This document shows positions 17,500 through 29,645 of a DNA stretch of 59,275 nucleotides, one piece after another. The DNA lies in the NCBI GenBank assembly GCA_001673575.1, contig LZME01000042.1, positions 1 to 59,275 of the forward strand, read 5' to 3'. Source of the stretch: Mycolicibacter heraklionensis (GTDB lineage Bacteria > Actinomycetota > Actinomycetes > Mycobacteriales > Mycobacteriaceae). The notes under the pieces are model-generated. The model saw only the letters and a list, made by a program, of their open reading frames with translations, did not search any database and was not told the origin of the DNA. Within the stretch, counting starts at the first letter, position 1; each line of letters starts with the position of its first letter. The position numbers were made by a program, and so were the translations under genes.

Positions 17500-18405
17500 T
17501 CAGACGTCCGCGCCTCGGGTGATCTCGCGGGCGGCCGCCAACGCCGCCAGCTTGTCCGGGTTGCGCATCGCGTAGAAGTTCGTGATCAGCCCGTCGACGA
17601 TCTCGAAGGTGAACACGCCCTCCAGACGCCCGCCGCTGTAGAGCAGCACCGCGGGTGCGGAGTTGCAGACACCCATGTCCACCCGGACGTCGGGCATCTG
17701 CGCCCCCTGCCGCAGCAGCCCGATGACCGTGCGGGCGACCTTGTCGGCGCCGACGATGGGCCGCCGGGCGGCGCTGGCCTTGCCGCCGCTGTCGGCGGTC
17801 CACACCACGTCGGGTGCCAGCATCGACAGCACGGTGGTGATGTCGCCGCCCGCCGCCGCGGTCATGAACTCCGCGGTGATCCGCGCACTCTCCTGCGGGT
17901 CTATCGGGGCATAGCGCGGTCGCCGGGCCTGCACGTGGTTGCGGGCCCGGTGCGCGACCTGACGAGCCGCGGCCGCGGATTTGCCGACCGCGGCCGCGAT
18001 CTCGTCGTAGTCGAAACCGAACACTTCGCGCAATACGAACACTGCGCGCTCCTCCGGGCGCAGTGTCTCCAACACCACCAGCATGGCCATCGAGATCGAT
18101 TCGGCCAGTACGACATCGGCCGAGGGATCGTGCTCGGTGAGCAGCAGCGGCTCGGGCAGCCACGGCCCGACGTACTCCTCGCGGCGTCGAGCGCCGGCCC
18201 GCAGTGCGTTGAGTGCCTGACGGGTCACCAGGCTGGCCAGGTAAGCCTTGACGTCGCGGACCTCGGCCAGATCGACCTCGGCCCAGCGCAGGTAGCTGTC
18301 CTGCAAGACGTCGTCGGATTCGGTTGCCGAGCCGAGGATTTCGTAGGCGATGGTGAACAGCAACGGCCGCAGCTCGGTGAACCGTTGGGCTTGTTCGTTT
18401 TTCAC
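17500..18405 (-). CDS. ECF41-family sigma factor with SnoaL-like C-terminal domain
   Basis: The 301-residue protein has sigma-70 regions 2 (SDDVLQDSYLRWAEV) and 4 (FGFDYDEIAAAVGKSAAAARQ), then a C-terminal SnoaL/NTF2-like domain from about residue 180. The ECF41 hallmarks are present: WLPEP in the region 2-4 linker, DSGGK in the SnoaL part and NPDKL near the end. In this group the fused domain controls sigma activity in place of a separate anti-sigma factor. The GTG at 18403-18405 overlaps the stop of the oxidoreductase gene (GTGA), forming the operon typical of ECF41. It has no counterpart at this position in M. tuberculosis. Confidence 0.9.
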   Translation of the reverse strand: MKNEQAQRFTELRPLLFTIAYEILGSATESDDVLQDSYLRWAEVDLAEVRDVKAYLASLVTRQALNALRAGARRREEYVGPWLPEPLLLTEHDPSADVVLAESISMAMLVVLETLRPEERAVFVLREVFGFDYDEIAAAVGKSAAAARQVAHRARNHVQARRPRYAPIDPQESARITAEFMTAAAGGDITTVLSMLAPDVVWTADSGGKASAARRPIVGADKVARTVIGLLRQGAQMPDVRVDMGVCNSAPAVLLYSGGRLEGVFTFEIVDGLITNFYAMRNPDKLAALAAAREITRGADV

Positions 18406-19565
18406 ACCGCCGCCTGCTGCTCGCTCCGGGCCGCCCGGGTGCCGGCCTTCATCCAACGGTACGAGCCCGGCTTGGCCGCCTCGTCCCGAATCCATTTGAC
18501 CGTGTATTTGCAGATCGATTCCTTGACTACGGCGCCAAGCCGGCCGCCGACGAACGCCTTGATCGGGGTGTCATCACGGCGGGACAACTGCACGGTCGCC
18601 GCATCGCGCCCCACGCTGATGCACTGGGCGGCGAACGCCTGGTCCAGCGCGACCGGTGAGGTGCCGGCGATGCGGGCCAACACGGTGTTGGCGGCCTGGG
18701 CGCCCAGCGGCAGGGCGGCCTGGCAGCTCATCCGCAGCGGCCGGCCCGAGGGGGCGACGGCATCTCCGGCCGCCACGATCCACGGGTTGTCGACACTGGT
18801 CAGGGTTTCGTCGGTGAGCAGCCGGCCCAACGCGTCGGTGGCCAGTCCGCTGGCCGCGGCCAGGTCCGGCACGCCGAAGCCGGCCGTCCAGACCGTCACC
18901 GCGCTGGGCAGCACGGTGCCGCCACGTAGCACCAGCGCGTCGGCGCGTACCTCGGCGACGACCGCGGCCTCGCGCACATCGACACCCAGCTTCCGCAGCG
19001 CCTTGGCCACCGAGCGCCGGCCCGCCGCGTGCAGTGACGGGCCCAGCATCTCGCCGCAGACCAGGGTCACCGGCAGACCTTGTCCGGCCAGCTCGGAGGC
19101 CGCCTCGATGCCGGTCAGTCCACCGCCCACCACCGTCACCGGGGCGTCGGGAGCCAGCTCGCCGAGCCGGGTCAGCAGCCGGGCCGCGGACTCGAATTCA
19201 CTGATGGAGTAGGCGAATTCGGCGGCGCCGGGAACCGTCGGGGTGATCGCTCCGGTGCTGCCCACCGCGTAGATGAGGAAGTCGTAGCGCAGGACGGTGC
19301 CCGACGCCAGTTGGATGCGCCGGTCGGCGGCGTCGATCCGGGTGGCGGAGTCGACCAGCAGCCGGACTCCGTCACCGAGCAGTTCGGGGTAGTCGATGGT
19401 GGCCGTGCCGGTGCCGGCAACGTACTGGTGCAGCCGGATCCGCTCGACGAATGCCGGGCGCGGGTTGACCAGGGTGATGTCGACGTCCGGGTGCTGGCGC
19501 AGCCGATTGGCGGCCAGGGTGCCGGCGTAGCCGCCGCCGATGATGACGACCTGGATGCGGGTCAT
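18402..19565 (-). CDS. FAD/NAD(P)-dependent oxidoreductase (NDH-2-like) paired with the ECF41 sigma
   Basis: The 387-residue pyridine-nucleotide-disulfide-type oxidoreductase has an N-terminal FAD Rossmann motif (VVIIGGGYAGTLAA), a second NAD(P) motif (VTVVGGGLTGIEAASE) and a terminal FAD-binding segment (WIVAAGDAV). No redox-active CxxC is present, so it resembles type II NADH dehydrogenase-like or carotenoid-dehydrogenase-like enzymes. Oxidoreductases are the standard partners and targets of ECF41 sigma factors. The upstream region carries a matching ECF41 promoter, so this gene and the sigma gene are probably autoregulated. The substrate is unknown. Confidence 0.85.
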   Translation of the reverse strand: MTRIQVVIIGGGYAGTLAANRLRQHPDVDITLVNPRPAFVERIRLHQYVAGTGTATIDYPELLGDGVRLLVDSATRIDAADRRIQLASGTVLRYDFLIYAVGSTGAITPTVPGAAEFAYSISEFESAARLLTRLGELAPDAPVTVVGGGLTGIEAASELAGQGLPVTLVCGEMLGPSLHAAGRRSVAKALRKLGVDVREAAVVAEVRADALVLRGGTVLPSAVTVWTAGFGVPDLAAASGLATDALGRLLTDETLTSVDNPWIVAAGDAVAPSGRPLRMSCQAALPLGAQAANTVLARIAGTSPVALDQAFAAQCISVGRDAATVQLSRRDDTPIKAFVGGRLGAVVKESICKYTVKWIRDEAAKPGSYRWMKAGTRAARSEQQAAV

Positions 19566-19600
19566 GAGGTGCTCCTGTCTCTTCGGGGTTATGCCCTCAA

Positions 19601-19627
19601 GACACCGCGCGCCTCCGCGATGTGACA
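19601..19627 (-). promoter_or_regulatory. ECF41-type promoter
   Basis: On the minus strand TGTCACA (19627-19621) is followed after exactly 16 bases by TGTC (19604-19601). The reported ECF41 consensus is TGTCACA-n16-CGTC, so only one base differs. The element lies 36 bp upstream of the oxidoreductase ATG, placing the oxidoreductase-sigma operon under its own sigma factor. Confidence 0.75.
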
Positions 19628-19661
19628 GCTTGTGGCCCAGATCACTGGCCCGCGTTCGCGC

Positions 19662-21215
19662 TCAGGGTTGGTAACGCGGAAACACCCCGGACGGCGCCGG
19701 CAGTGTCAGGCCCGGCGTCAGGCGCTCGGGCACGGCGGCGAACATCCGCTGCTCGCTGGTCTGGCCCAGCAAGTCCAGCAGCTTGCCCGCCGAGTCCGGC
19801 ATCACCGGCTGCACCAGCAGGGCGGCGATCCGCACCGCCTCCAGCGTGGTATACAAAACCGTGCCGAAGCGGGCCTGATCGGCCGCCGACTCGCTCTTGG
19901 CCAGCTTCCACGGCTCGTTGGCCGAGAAGTACCGGTTGGCGGCGCCCAGCATCTGCCAGATCGCCTCCAGGCCCAGGTGCATGGCCTGCGTGCCGAACGC
20001 CGACCGCATCTTCTCCAGCAGCGCGTCGGCCAGTGCCAGCAGTTCCTCGCCGTCAGCGGCCTGGGCGGTCGGCTCGGGCACCACCCCGTCGAGGTTCTTG
20101 GCCACCATCGACAGCGAGCGCTGCGCCAGGTTGCCCAGCTCGTTGGCCAGGTCTGCGTTGACGCGGCCGATCATCGCCTCGTCGGAGATGCTGCCGTCCT
20201 GGCCGAAGGGGATCTCGCGCAGCAGGAAATAGCGCACCTGGTCGACGCCGTACTTGTCGACGAACTCGACCGGATCGATCACGTTGCCCACCGACTTGCT
20301 CATCTTCTCGCCGCTGTTGAGCAGGAAGCCGTGCGCGAACACCCTGCGCGGCAACTCGATTCCGGCCGACATCAGAAAGGCGGGCCAGTACACGGTGTGG
20401 AACCGGATGATGTCCTTGCCGATCATGTGCAGATCGGCGGGCCAGTACCGGCGGAACGATTCCGAGTCGGTGTCGGGGTAGCCGACGCCGGTCAGGTAGT
20501 TGGTCAGCGCATCCACCCAGACGTACATGACGTGGTCGGGGTGCCCGGGCACCGGCACGCCCCAGTCGAACGAGGTACGCGAGATCGACAGATCCCGCAA
20601 CCCGCCGGAGACGAAGCTGACCACCTCGTTGCGGCGCACGTCGGGGGCGATGAAGTCCGGGTTCGCCTCGTAGTGCGCCAGCAGCCGGTCGGCATAGGCC
20701 GAGAGCCGGAAGAAGAAGGTCTGCTCCTCGGTCCAGGTCACCGGCGCACCCGTCTCGGCGGCGACCCGCGAGCCGTCCTCGGTGAGCCGCGTCTCGCCCT
20801 CGGTGAAGAACCGCTCGTCGCGCACCGAGTACCAGCCGGAGTAGGCGTCCAGATAGATGTCACCCGCGTTGACCATCCGCTGCCAGATCGCCTTGGAGGC
20901 CTCCAGGTGATCGGCGTCGGTGGTGCGGATGAACCGGTCGAAGGAGATGTTGAGCTTGCGCTGCAACCGTTGGAACACATCGGAGTTGCGCCGCGCCAGC
21001 TCCGCGGTCGGAATGCCCTCGGCGGCGGCGGTCTCGGCCATCTTCAGCCCGTGTTCGTCGGTGCCGGTCAGATACCGCACGTCGAACCCGTCGAGCCGGT
21101 GGAATCGGGCGATCGCGTCGGTGGCGATGTACTCGTAGGCGTGGCCGATGTGCGGATCACCGTTGGGGTAGGTGATCGCGGTGGTGACGTAGAAAGGCTG
21201 CGTTCTTCTCATCAC
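19662..21215 (-). CDS. metG: Methionyl-tRNA synthetase
   Basis: The 517-residue class I synthetase joins methionine to tRNA-Met. The HIGH motif is in PNGDPHIGHAYEY and the KMSKS loop in GEKMSKSVGN. The anticodon-binding helical domain (NELGNLAQRSLSM...) ends the protein; there is no C-terminal EMAP/Trbp111 extension, as is usual in mycobacteria. ATG 21215 or 21212 starts the frame, 21 bp from the divergent tatD. Confidence 0.96.
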   Translation of the reverse strand: MMRRTQPFYVTTAITYPNGDPHIGHAYEYIATDAIARFHRLDGFDVRYLTGTDEHGLKMAETAAAEGIPTAELARRNSDVFQRLQRKLNISFDRFIRTTDADHLEASKAIWQRMVNAGDIYLDAYSGWYSVRDERFFTEGETRLTEDGSRVAAETGAPVTWTEEQTFFFRLSAYADRLLAHYEANPDFIAPDVRRNEVVSFVSGGLRDLSISRTSFDWGVPVPGHPDHVMYVWVDALTNYLTGVGYPDTDSESFRRYWPADLHMIGKDIIRFHTVYWPAFLMSAGIELPRRVFAHGFLLNSGEKMSKSVGNVIDPVEFVDKYGVDQVRYFLLREIPFGQDGSISDEAMIGRVNADLANELGNLAQRSLSMVAKNLDGVVPEPTAQAADGEELLALADALLEKMRSAFGTQAMHLGLEAIWQMLGAANRYFSANEPWKLAKSESAADQARFGTVLYTTLEAVRIAALLVQPVMPDSAGKLLDLLGQTSEQRMFAAVPERLTPGLTLPAPSGVFPRYQP

Positions 21216-21236
21216 TCGCCACCTTATTGTGTGCGG

Positions 21237-22076
21237 GTGAGCTCGAAACGATCAGCCAAAACTCCGCCGCCCGCACCGCAGGAGCTGAGTCCGCTGGTCG
21301 ACGCCCACACTCATCTCGACGCGTGCGGCGGCGCCGATGCTTCGTCGGTGCGCGCCATCATGGACCGCGCCGCCGCGGTCGGGGTGCAGGCGGCGGTGAC
21401 CGTCGCCGACGACTTGGCGTCGGCTCGCTGGGTGACTCAGGCCGCCGACGCCGATGACCGGGTGTACGCAGCGGTCGCGCTGCATCCCACGCGCGCCAAT
21501 ACGCTCACCGACGCGGCCCGCTCCGAGATCGAGGCGCTGGCCGCCCATCCTCGGGTGGTGGCGGTCGGGGAGACCGGCATGGACCTGTACTGGCCCGGGC
21601 GTCTGGAGGGCTGTGCGGACCCGCAGACCCAGCGCGAGGCGTTCGCCTGGCATATCGACCTGGCCAAGCGCACCGGCAAGCCGCTGATGATCCACAACCG
21701 CGACGCCGACGCCGCCGTGCTCGATGTGCTGCGCGCCGAAGGCGCCCCGGAGACGGTGATCTTCCACTGCTTCTCGTCGGGCCCGGAGATGGCTCACACC
21801 TGCATCGACGCTGGCTGGATATTGAGCCTGTCCGGCACCGTCAGCTTCAAAAACGCACGTGACCTGCGGGAAGCGGCAGCGTTGATTCCGGATGCGCAGC
21901 TTCTGGTGGAGACCGATGCGCCATTTTTGACTCCGCATCCGTACCGTGGTTCACCGAATGAGCCTTACTGTCTGCCATACACTGTCAGAGCGCTGGCCGA
22001 GCTGTTGGGCAGACCGGCAGCCGAGCTGGCGCAGGTTACGAACCGCAACGCCCGGCGGGTGTATGGGCTGGGGTGA
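21237..22076 (+). CDS. tatD: TatD-family metal-dependent DNase
   Basis: From GTG 21237 the protein has 279 residues and is a full TatD-type TIM-barrel hydrolase. Metal ligands are seen in DAHTHLD, GETGMDLY, MIHNRDAD, FHCFSSG and LVETDAPFLTPHP. Members are Mg2+-dependent 3'-5' nucleases acting on DNA. The frame is open much further upstream, but the GTG after the metG promoter gap gives the family N-terminus (ELSPLVDAHTHLD). Confidence 0.9.
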   Translation: MSSKRSAKTPPPAPQELSPLVDAHTHLDACGGADASSVRAIMDRAAAVGVQAAVTVADDLASARWVTQAADADDRVYAAVALHPTRANTLTDAARSEIEALAAHPRVVAVGETGMDLYWPGRLEGCADPQTQREAFAWHIDLAKRTGKPLMIHNRDADAAVLDVLRAEGAPETVIFHCFSSGPEMAHTCIDAGWILSLSGTVSFKNARDLREAAALIPDAQLLVETDAPFLTPHPYRGSPNEPYCLPYTVRALAELLGRPAAELAQVTNRNARRVYGLG

Positions 22077-24238
<2,162 letters not shown>

Positions 24239-25043
24239 CGGCGCGCCGGAAACTTCGCCAGCGCACGTTGCACCACCACGTCGGCGGCTCGCGCCGCCGG
24301 ACCGAGCATGTCGGACAGCGGCGGCGGTAGCAGCCGCAGGTGTGCATCGGCCAGATCGGCTGCGCACTGAGCGGGGAAGGGCGGCGCTCCGGTAAACAGC
24401 TCGACCGCCGTGCAGGCCAAGGCGTATTCGTCGCTGGCCGCCGACGGGGCCTTGCCCCGCAGGATCTCCGGCGCGGTGTAGGGCAACGAGACTTCGGGAG
24501 TTTCCGAATGCCGGGCCCGGTGCCATACGTCTTCGACGACGGCGTGGGCCGCTCCGAAGTCGGTCAGCACCGCACCGGCCCGGCCGAAGTCGGCATGGAT
24601 CAGGATGTTGGCGGGCTTGACGTCACTGTGCACGATGCCGCGACGATGCGCGTAGTCGAGCGCGGCGGCGATCTGGGTCAGCGCGGCCAGGCGGTCCCGC
24701 AGCGTGCGCAGGCCGGTCGCCTTGCCGCCGTCGACGTACTGCATCGCCAACCAGAACGGCCCGTGCCGGTACACCGCGACGATGTGGGGGTGTTTGAGGG
24801 CGCTGGCGAACGCGAACTCACGGTCCAGCCGGCCCTGCTCGGCGGGGGAGCGGTGCGATTCGTCGAGGACCTTCAGCGCCACGGGCACGTCGGGGCTGCT
24901 GCGGTGGTGGGCCAAATACACCCCGGCGTGCCCGCCGCGGCCGACCTCGCGCTCGATCAGGTAGCCGCCGTAGTCGCCGGCTGCGTTCATGACCTCAGAT
25001 TAGGGCGCGCACAGCTACCTCGCAGAAAACTGAGAGTAACATG

Positions 25044-25075
25044 ATCGCTTAGCTATAAAGCGATGACATTTCGCT
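25044..25075 (+). promoter_or_regulatory. Overlapping alternative hairpins upstream of the PE-PPE gene
   Basis: ATCGCTT (25044-25050) pairs with AAGCGAT (25058-25064). AGCGA (25059-25063) can instead pair with TCGCT (25071-25075). The two stems exclude each other, which could mean an RNA switch or simply an operator with repeated half-sites. The AGGAGG site for the next gene follows at 25115-25120. Confidence 0.3.
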
Positions 25076-25125
25076 GTCGCGAGGTGAATAATCGACCCGA
25101 TTGCATCAGTATCCAGGAGGCCGCC

Positions 25126-26592
25126 ATGACAACTCTGTCCCATCGCAACCTGAGTTCCATCGGCGCGGTACCTCTGACCCTGGCCGCCATTGCGGCATTG
25201 GGTGTCGCTCCCGTGGTCTCGCCCGCACTGGCCGCGACCGCCAAGAGCGTGGTCGCCGAGACCACTCTGCTGGACACCGAGTCGTGGATCATGGGCGGCA
25301 GTGGGCTGCCGATCCCGCCGCCGCAGTATCTGGCCGCCCTCAGTGAGCGGTTCATCTCCCCGGTGACGCCGAAGTTCGACGGCCAGCCGACCTTCCACGT
25401 GGACGCCACCAACCCGCTGTTCACGCCGGAAGGCCTCTATCCGCTCACCGGCGTGAAGACGCTACCGCTGGACACCTCGCTGCAGCAGGGCTCCACGATT
25501 CTGTTCCAGAAGATCATGGAAGAGACCGGCAAGGGCAATGACCTTGTGGTGCTGGGCTATTCGCAAAGCAGTGTCATCAACGGGCTGGTGATGGACCAGC
25601 TGCTGGCCCTGCCCGAGGACGAGCGCCCGACATCTGACGAGCTGTCCTTCGTGTCGCTGGGCAGCCCGGCCAACCCGAACGGCGGACTGCTGTCCCGCTT
25701 CGACGTTCCCGGTGTTCCGCTGAGCATGCCTGCCCTCGGAGTCACGTTCAGCGGCGGTGCGCCGTCTGAGACGCCTTGGGAGACAGTCAACTACATCCGG
25801 GAGTACGACGGGTTCGCCGACTTCCCGAAGTACCCGCTGAACTTCCTGGCCGACATCAACGCCTTCTTGGGCATCATGTTCGTCCACGGCGGCTACCCGT
25901 CGTTGACCGACGCTCAGTTGGCGACGGCCATCGAGCTGGACACCTCCGGCGACTACACCGGCAACAACCAGTACTTCATGATCCCCACCGAGAACCTGCC
26001 GCTGCTGGAGCTGTTGCGCGGCAACGCATTCGGCAACGCGTTCGCCGACCTGTTGCAGCCGGCCCTGCGGGTGCTGATCAACCTCGGTTACGGCAACATC
26101 GAGCACGGCTGGGACCAGGGGCCGGCGGACGTCTCCACGCCGTTCGGTGTGTTCCCCGACGTCAACCCGATGGACGTGCTCACTGCCCTGGCCAACGGTG
26201 CCGAGCAGGGCTGGAACGACTTCATCGCCGACCTGCAGAACATCGGTTCCGGCAGCGCGACTGATCTGTTCGGTCTGGACGGTGGCGGTCCTGCGGACTT
26301 CAGCCTGCCGAGCCTGATGGACGTGGTCAACACCCTCACCAGTGCCGCGGCAAGCCTGTACGCGACGCTGCTGCCGACGGCCGACATCATCAATTCGTTG
26401 GTCACCACGCTGCCGGCCTACACCGCGAGCCTGTTCTTCAACGAACTGATGCAGGGTGATCTCCTGGGTGCGATCGGGATGCCGCTGGCGGCCACCACCG
26501 GTCTGGTCACCATGGCGGGCGGGTTCGAGTTCATGGTGATGAGTAGCGCGCTGAGCTCGATCAGCGCCGACTTCGCCGACCTGTTCTCCTGA
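25126..26592 (+). CDS. Secreted PE-PPE-domain serine hydrolase
   Basis: From ATG 25126, with AGGAGG 5 bp upstream, the protein has 488 residues. A Sec signal peptide runs to about residue 37 ([10 protein letters not shown]). The PE-PPE domain follows with the alpha/beta-hydrolase nucleophile GYSQSS and [15 protein letters not shown]. Family members are esterases or cutinase-like hydrolases acting on cell-wall lipids. The C-terminal third is a hydrophobic, Leu/Ala-rich region typical of these proteins. No PE or PPE N-terminal domain is present. It lies between the kinase and ispE, where M. tuberculosis has no gene. Confidence 0.87.
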   Translation: MTTLSHRNLSSIGAVPLTLAAIAALGVAPVVSPALAATAKSVVAETTLLDTESWIMGGSGLPIPPPQYLAALSERFISPVTPKFDGQPTFHVDATNPLFTPEGLYPLTGVKTLPLDTSLQQGSTILFQKIMEETGKGNDLVVLGYSQSSVINGLVMDQLLALPEDERPTSDELSFVSLGSPANPNGGLLSRFDVPGVPLSMPALGVTFSGGAPSETPWETVNYIREYDGFADFPKYPLNFLADINAFLGIMFVHGGYPSLTDAQLATAIELDTSGDYTGNNQYFMIPTENLPLLELLRGNAFGNAFADLLQPALRVLINLGYGNIEHGWDQGPADVSTPFGVFPDVNPMDVLTALANGAEQGWNDFIADLQNIGSGSATDLFGLDGGGPADFSLPSLMDVVNTLTSAAASLYATLLPTADIINSLVTTLPAYTASLFFNELMQGDLLGAIGMPLAATTGLVTMAGGFEFMVMSSALSSISADFADLFS

Positions 26593-26656
26593 TCGGGCGG
26601 GATTCTCGGCCCGGAGCCCGGGTACTAGGGCGCCGTGGACCGATAGTCTCATCGGC

Positions 26657-27619
26657 GTGACCGCATCCGACGGCAATACCGCAACCGAGTGGTCCCCGAC
26701 CGGTTCGGTCACCGTGCGGGTACCGGGGAAGCTGAACCTCTACCTGGCCGTCGGTGACTGTCGCGATGACGGCTACCACGAGCTGACCACCGTCTTTCAT
26801 GCGGTTTCGTTGGTCGACGAGGTGACCGTCCGCGACGCCGACGTGCTGTCGTTGCGGGTCAGCGGCGAGGGCGCCGATGTGCTGCCCACCGATGAGCGCA
26901 ACCTGGCGTGGCAGGCCGCCGAGCTGATGGCCGAATACGTGGGCCGGGCTCCGGACGTGGCGATCAGCATCGACAAGTCCATACCGGTAGCCGGTGGCAT
27001 GGCCGGGGGCAGCGCCGACGCCGCGGCGGTGCTGGTCGGCATGAACGTGCTGTGGGAACTGGGCGTGCCGCGCCGCGACCTGCACTCATTGGCCGCCAGG
27101 CTGGGCAGCGACGTGCCGTTCGCGCTGCACGGCGGCACGGCGTTGGGCACCGGGCGCGGCGAGGAACTGGCGACGGTGCTCACCCGCGAGACGTTCCACT
27201 GGGTGCTGGCCTTCGCCGACCGGGGGCTGTCGACGCCGGCGGTCTTCAAGGAATTGGACCGGCTGCGCGACTCCGGGCGCAAGCTGCCCGAGTCGGGCGA
27301 TCCCGAGCCGGTGCTGGCTGCGTTGGCCGCCGGCGACCCGCAACGGCTGGCCGGATTGCTCGGCAATGACCTGCAGGCGGCGGCGATCAGCCTCAACCCT
27401 GACCTGCGCCGCACCTTGCGCGCCGGCGTGGAGGCGGGTGCGCTGGCCGGGGTGGTGTCCGGATCCGGTCCGACCTGCGCGTTCCTGTGCAGCTCGGCGC
27501 AGTCGGCGGCCGACGTCGCCGTCGAGCTGTCGGCGCTCGGCGCGGGACGGGCGGTGCGGGTGGCCAGCGGTCCGGTCTACGGTGCCCGGGTGGTGCCGTC
27601 GTCGGTCAGTGGCGCCTGA
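26657..27619 (+). CDS. ispE: 4-diphosphocytidyl-2-C-methyl-D-erythritol kinase
   Basis: The 320-residue GHMP kinase phosphorylates CDP-methylerythritol in the MEP pathway of isoprenoid synthesis. The N-terminal [12 protein letters not shown] motif and the ATP-binding loop [17 protein letters not shown] are intact, as is the third GHMP motif [12 protein letters not shown]. The GTG start at 26657 follows the PE-PPE gene by 64 bp, so the gene probably has its own promoter instead of being read from rpfB-ksgA. Confidence 0.94.
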   Translation: MTASDGNTATEWSPTGSVTVRVPGKLNLYLAVGDCRDDGYHELTTVFHAVSLVDEVTVRDADVLSLRVSGEGADVLPTDERNLAWQAAELMAEYVGRAPDVAISIDKSIPVAGGMAGGSADAAAVLVGMNVLWELGVPRRDLHSLAARLGSDVPFALHGGTALGTGRGEELATVLTRETFHWVLAFADRGLSTPAVFKELDRLRDSGRKLPESGDPEPVLAALAAGDPQRLAGLLGNDLQAAAISLNPDLRRTLRAGVEAGALAGVVSGSGPTCAFLCSSAQSAADVAVELSALGAGRAVRVASGPVYGARVVPSSVSGA

Positions 27620-27671
27620 CCGTCCTCCCGCTCTACGGGCAGATTTGCCCGCGGATTAAGAGGAGTTTAAG

Positions 27672-27830
27672 ATGGCCCCCGGTGATTATTTGCGGCCAGG
27701 ACAACCTTGCCACCCAGACGCTCGCCGCTCTGGTGGGCCGCGCATTACGGTATCGAGATCTAACCGCCACCGAATTGTGTGCGTGTGCCTCTCGCGGAGT
27801 GGTCAACAGCAGGTGGAACATGAAATCTGA
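27672..27830 (+). CDS. Possible small leader ORF
   Basis: A 52-residue frame starts at ATG 27672 after a good AGAGGAG site and ends with TGA at 27828-27830. The peptide is rich in Arg, Cys and Ser (HRIVCVCLSRSGQQQ near the end) and matches no family I know. It lies in the 250-bp gap between ispE and the acyl-AMP ligase, at the place of the short Rv1012 gene in M. tuberculosis. It could be a spurious frame in a leader region. Confidence 0.25.
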   Translation: MAPGDYLRPGQPCHPDARRSGGPRITVSRSNRHRIVCVCLSRSGQQQVEHEI

Positions 27831-27869
27831 GCCCGTATGGAAAGTACTGGTGCCGGCTAGGAGGCCGTC

Positions 27870-29504
27870 GTGAGCAGGTTTACCGACAACATGTTCCGTA
27901 GTGCCCGGGAGTCGTCCAAGGGCATGGTCACCGGTGAGCCGCACACACCCGTCCGGCACACCTGGGCTGAAGTCCATGAACGCGCCCGGCGTATCGCTGG
28001 CGGACTGGCTGCGGCCGGCGTCGGCCCGGGCGACGCCGTCGGCGTGCTCGCCGGTGCCCCGGTCGAAATCGCTCCCACCGCCCAGGGCGTATGGATGCGC
28101 GCCGCGAGCCTGACCATGCTGCATCAGCCCACCCCGCGCACCGACTTGGCGGTGTGGGCCGAGGACACCATGACCGTCGTCGACATGATCGACGCCAAGG
28201 CAGTCATCATCTCCGACCCGTTCATGCCGGCAGCCCCGGTGCTGGAAGAGAAGGGCCTGAAAGTCGTCACGGTCGCTGACCTGCTGGCCGCCGAACCGAT
28301 CGATCCGGAAGAAGCCGGTGAAGACGATCTGGCGCTGATGCAGCTGACCTCCGGCTCGACCGGGTCACCGAAGGCCGTGCAGATCACCCACCGCAACATC
28401 TACTCCAACGCCGAGGCGATGTTCATCAGCGCTGAGTACGACGTCGAGAAGGACGTCATGATCAGCTGGCTGCCGTGCTTCCACGACATGGGCATGATCG
28501 GCTTCCTGACCGTGCCGATGTACTTCGGCGCCGAACTGGTCAAGATCACCCCGATGGACTTCCTGCGGGACACCCTGCTGTGGGCCAAGCTGATCGACAA
28601 GTACAAGGGCACCATGACCGCGGCCCCGAACTTCGCCTACGCGCTGTTCGCCAAGCGGCTGCGCAAGCAGGCCACGCCGGGCCAGTTCGACCTGTCCACC
28701 CTGCGGTTCGCGCTCTCGGGTGCCGAACCGGTGGAGCCGGCCGACGTCGAGGACCTGATCGACGCCGGTAAGCCGTTCGGGCTGAACCCGGCGGCCATCC
28801 TGCCGGCCTACGGCATGGCCGAAACCGTTCTGGCGGTGTCGTTCTCCAAGTGCGGTGCGGGCCTGGTGGTCGACGAGGTCGACGCCGACCTGCTGGCCGC
28901 GCTGCGCCAGGCGGTGCCCGCCACCAAGGGCAACACCCGGCGACTGGCCTCGCTGGGGCCGCTGCTGGAAGGCATCGAGATCCGGATCGTCGACGAGCAC
29001 GGCAATTCCTTGCCGCCGCGCGGGGTCGGAGTGATCCAACTGCGCGGTGAGCCGGTGACCCCGGGCTACCTGACCATGGCGGGCTTCCTGCCGGCGCAGG
29101 ACGAGCACGGTTGGTATGACACCGGCGACCTGGGCTACCAGATGGAGGACGGCCACGTCGTGGTGTGTGGTCGCGTCAAAGACGTCATCATCATGGCGGG
29201 CCGCAACATCTACCCGACTGACATCGAGCGGGCCGCGGGCCGCGTCGAGGGCGTGCGCCCGGGATGTGCCGTCGCGGTGCGCCTGGACGCCGGGCACTCA
29301 CGGGAGACGTTCGCGGTCGCGGTGGAATCCAACGCCTGGCAGGACCCGGTCGAGGTACGCCGTATCGAGCACCAGGTCGCCCATGAGGTGGTCACCGAGG
29401 TCGACATGCGGCCCCGCAACGTGGTGGTGCTCGGACCGGGCAGTATCCCCAAGACGCCGTCGGGCAAGCTGCGCCGGGCCAACTCCGTCGCGCTGGTCAC
29501 TTAA
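27870..29504 (+). CDS. Fatty-acyl-AMP ligase-like adenylating enzyme (Rv1013/Pks16-like)
   Basis: The 544-residue ANL-superfamily enzyme is of the FAAL/FadD type, which activates fatty acids as acyl-AMP. The P-loop is [18 protein letters not shown], followed by [23 protein letters not shown], the hinge and [20 protein letters not shown]. The catalytic lysine is probably in [12 protein letters not shown]. The length is near that of pks16 in M. tuberculosis, which lies at the same position and is not a polyketide synthase. GTG 27870 has AGGAGG at 27859-27864. Confidence 0.88.
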   Translation: MSRFTDNMFRSARESSKGMVTGEPHTPVRHTWAEVHERARRIAGGLAAAGVGPGDAVGVLAGAPVEIAPTAQGVWMRAASLTMLHQPTPRTDLAVWAEDTMTVVDMIDAKAVIISDPFMPAAPVLEEKGLKVVTVADLLAAEPIDPEEAGEDDLALMQLTSGSTGSPKAVQITHRNIYSNAEAMFISAEYDVEKDVMISWLPCFHDMGMIGFLTVPMYFGAELVKITPMDFLRDTLLWAKLIDKYKGTMTAAPNFAYALFAKRLRKQATPGQFDLSTLRFALSGAEPVEPADVEDLIDAGKPFGLNPAAILPAYGMAETVLAVSFSKCGAGLVVDEVDADLLAALRQAVPATKGNTRRLASLGPLLEGIEIRIVDEHGNSLPPRGVGVIQLRGEPVTPGYLTMAGFLPAQDEHGWYDTGDLGYQMEDGHVVVCGRVKDVIIMAGRNIYPTDIERAAGRVEGVRPGCAVAVRLDAGHSRETFAVAVESNAWQDPVEVRRIEHQVAHEVVTEVDMRPRNVVVLGPGSIPKTPSGKLRRANSVALVT

Positions 29505-29539
29505 CCCACGCCGAGCGCTAGTAGCACGAGCAGTCGCCG

Positions 29540-29645
29540 CGGCCCCCCCCAACAAGAGAATGATTTGGGGTGGGTGGGGGGGGGGGGGGGGGGTTGAGGT
29601 TAGAGGGGCCGGCGGTGGGGGGGGGGCCCCACGGGGGGGCCCGAC
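29540..29645. other. Low-complexity poly-G/poly-C stretch, probable assembly artefact
   Basis: The stretch includes 8 C at 29543-29550, 18 consecutive G at 29576-29593, 10 G at 29617-29626 and 7 G at 29633-29639. No comparable tract occurs elsewhere in the window. It sits exactly where the pth reading frame loses homology. Runs of G are the typical false call of two-colour sequencing chemistry, so low-quality read ends or a bad join are more likely than genuine DNA. Confidence 0.7.

Noticed and set aside
17017-19212. 731-residue plus-strand frame across pabB, the ECF41 sigma and the oxidoreductase
   Set aside because: It runs antisense through three genes with clear motifs, and no ribosome binding site or domain was seen.
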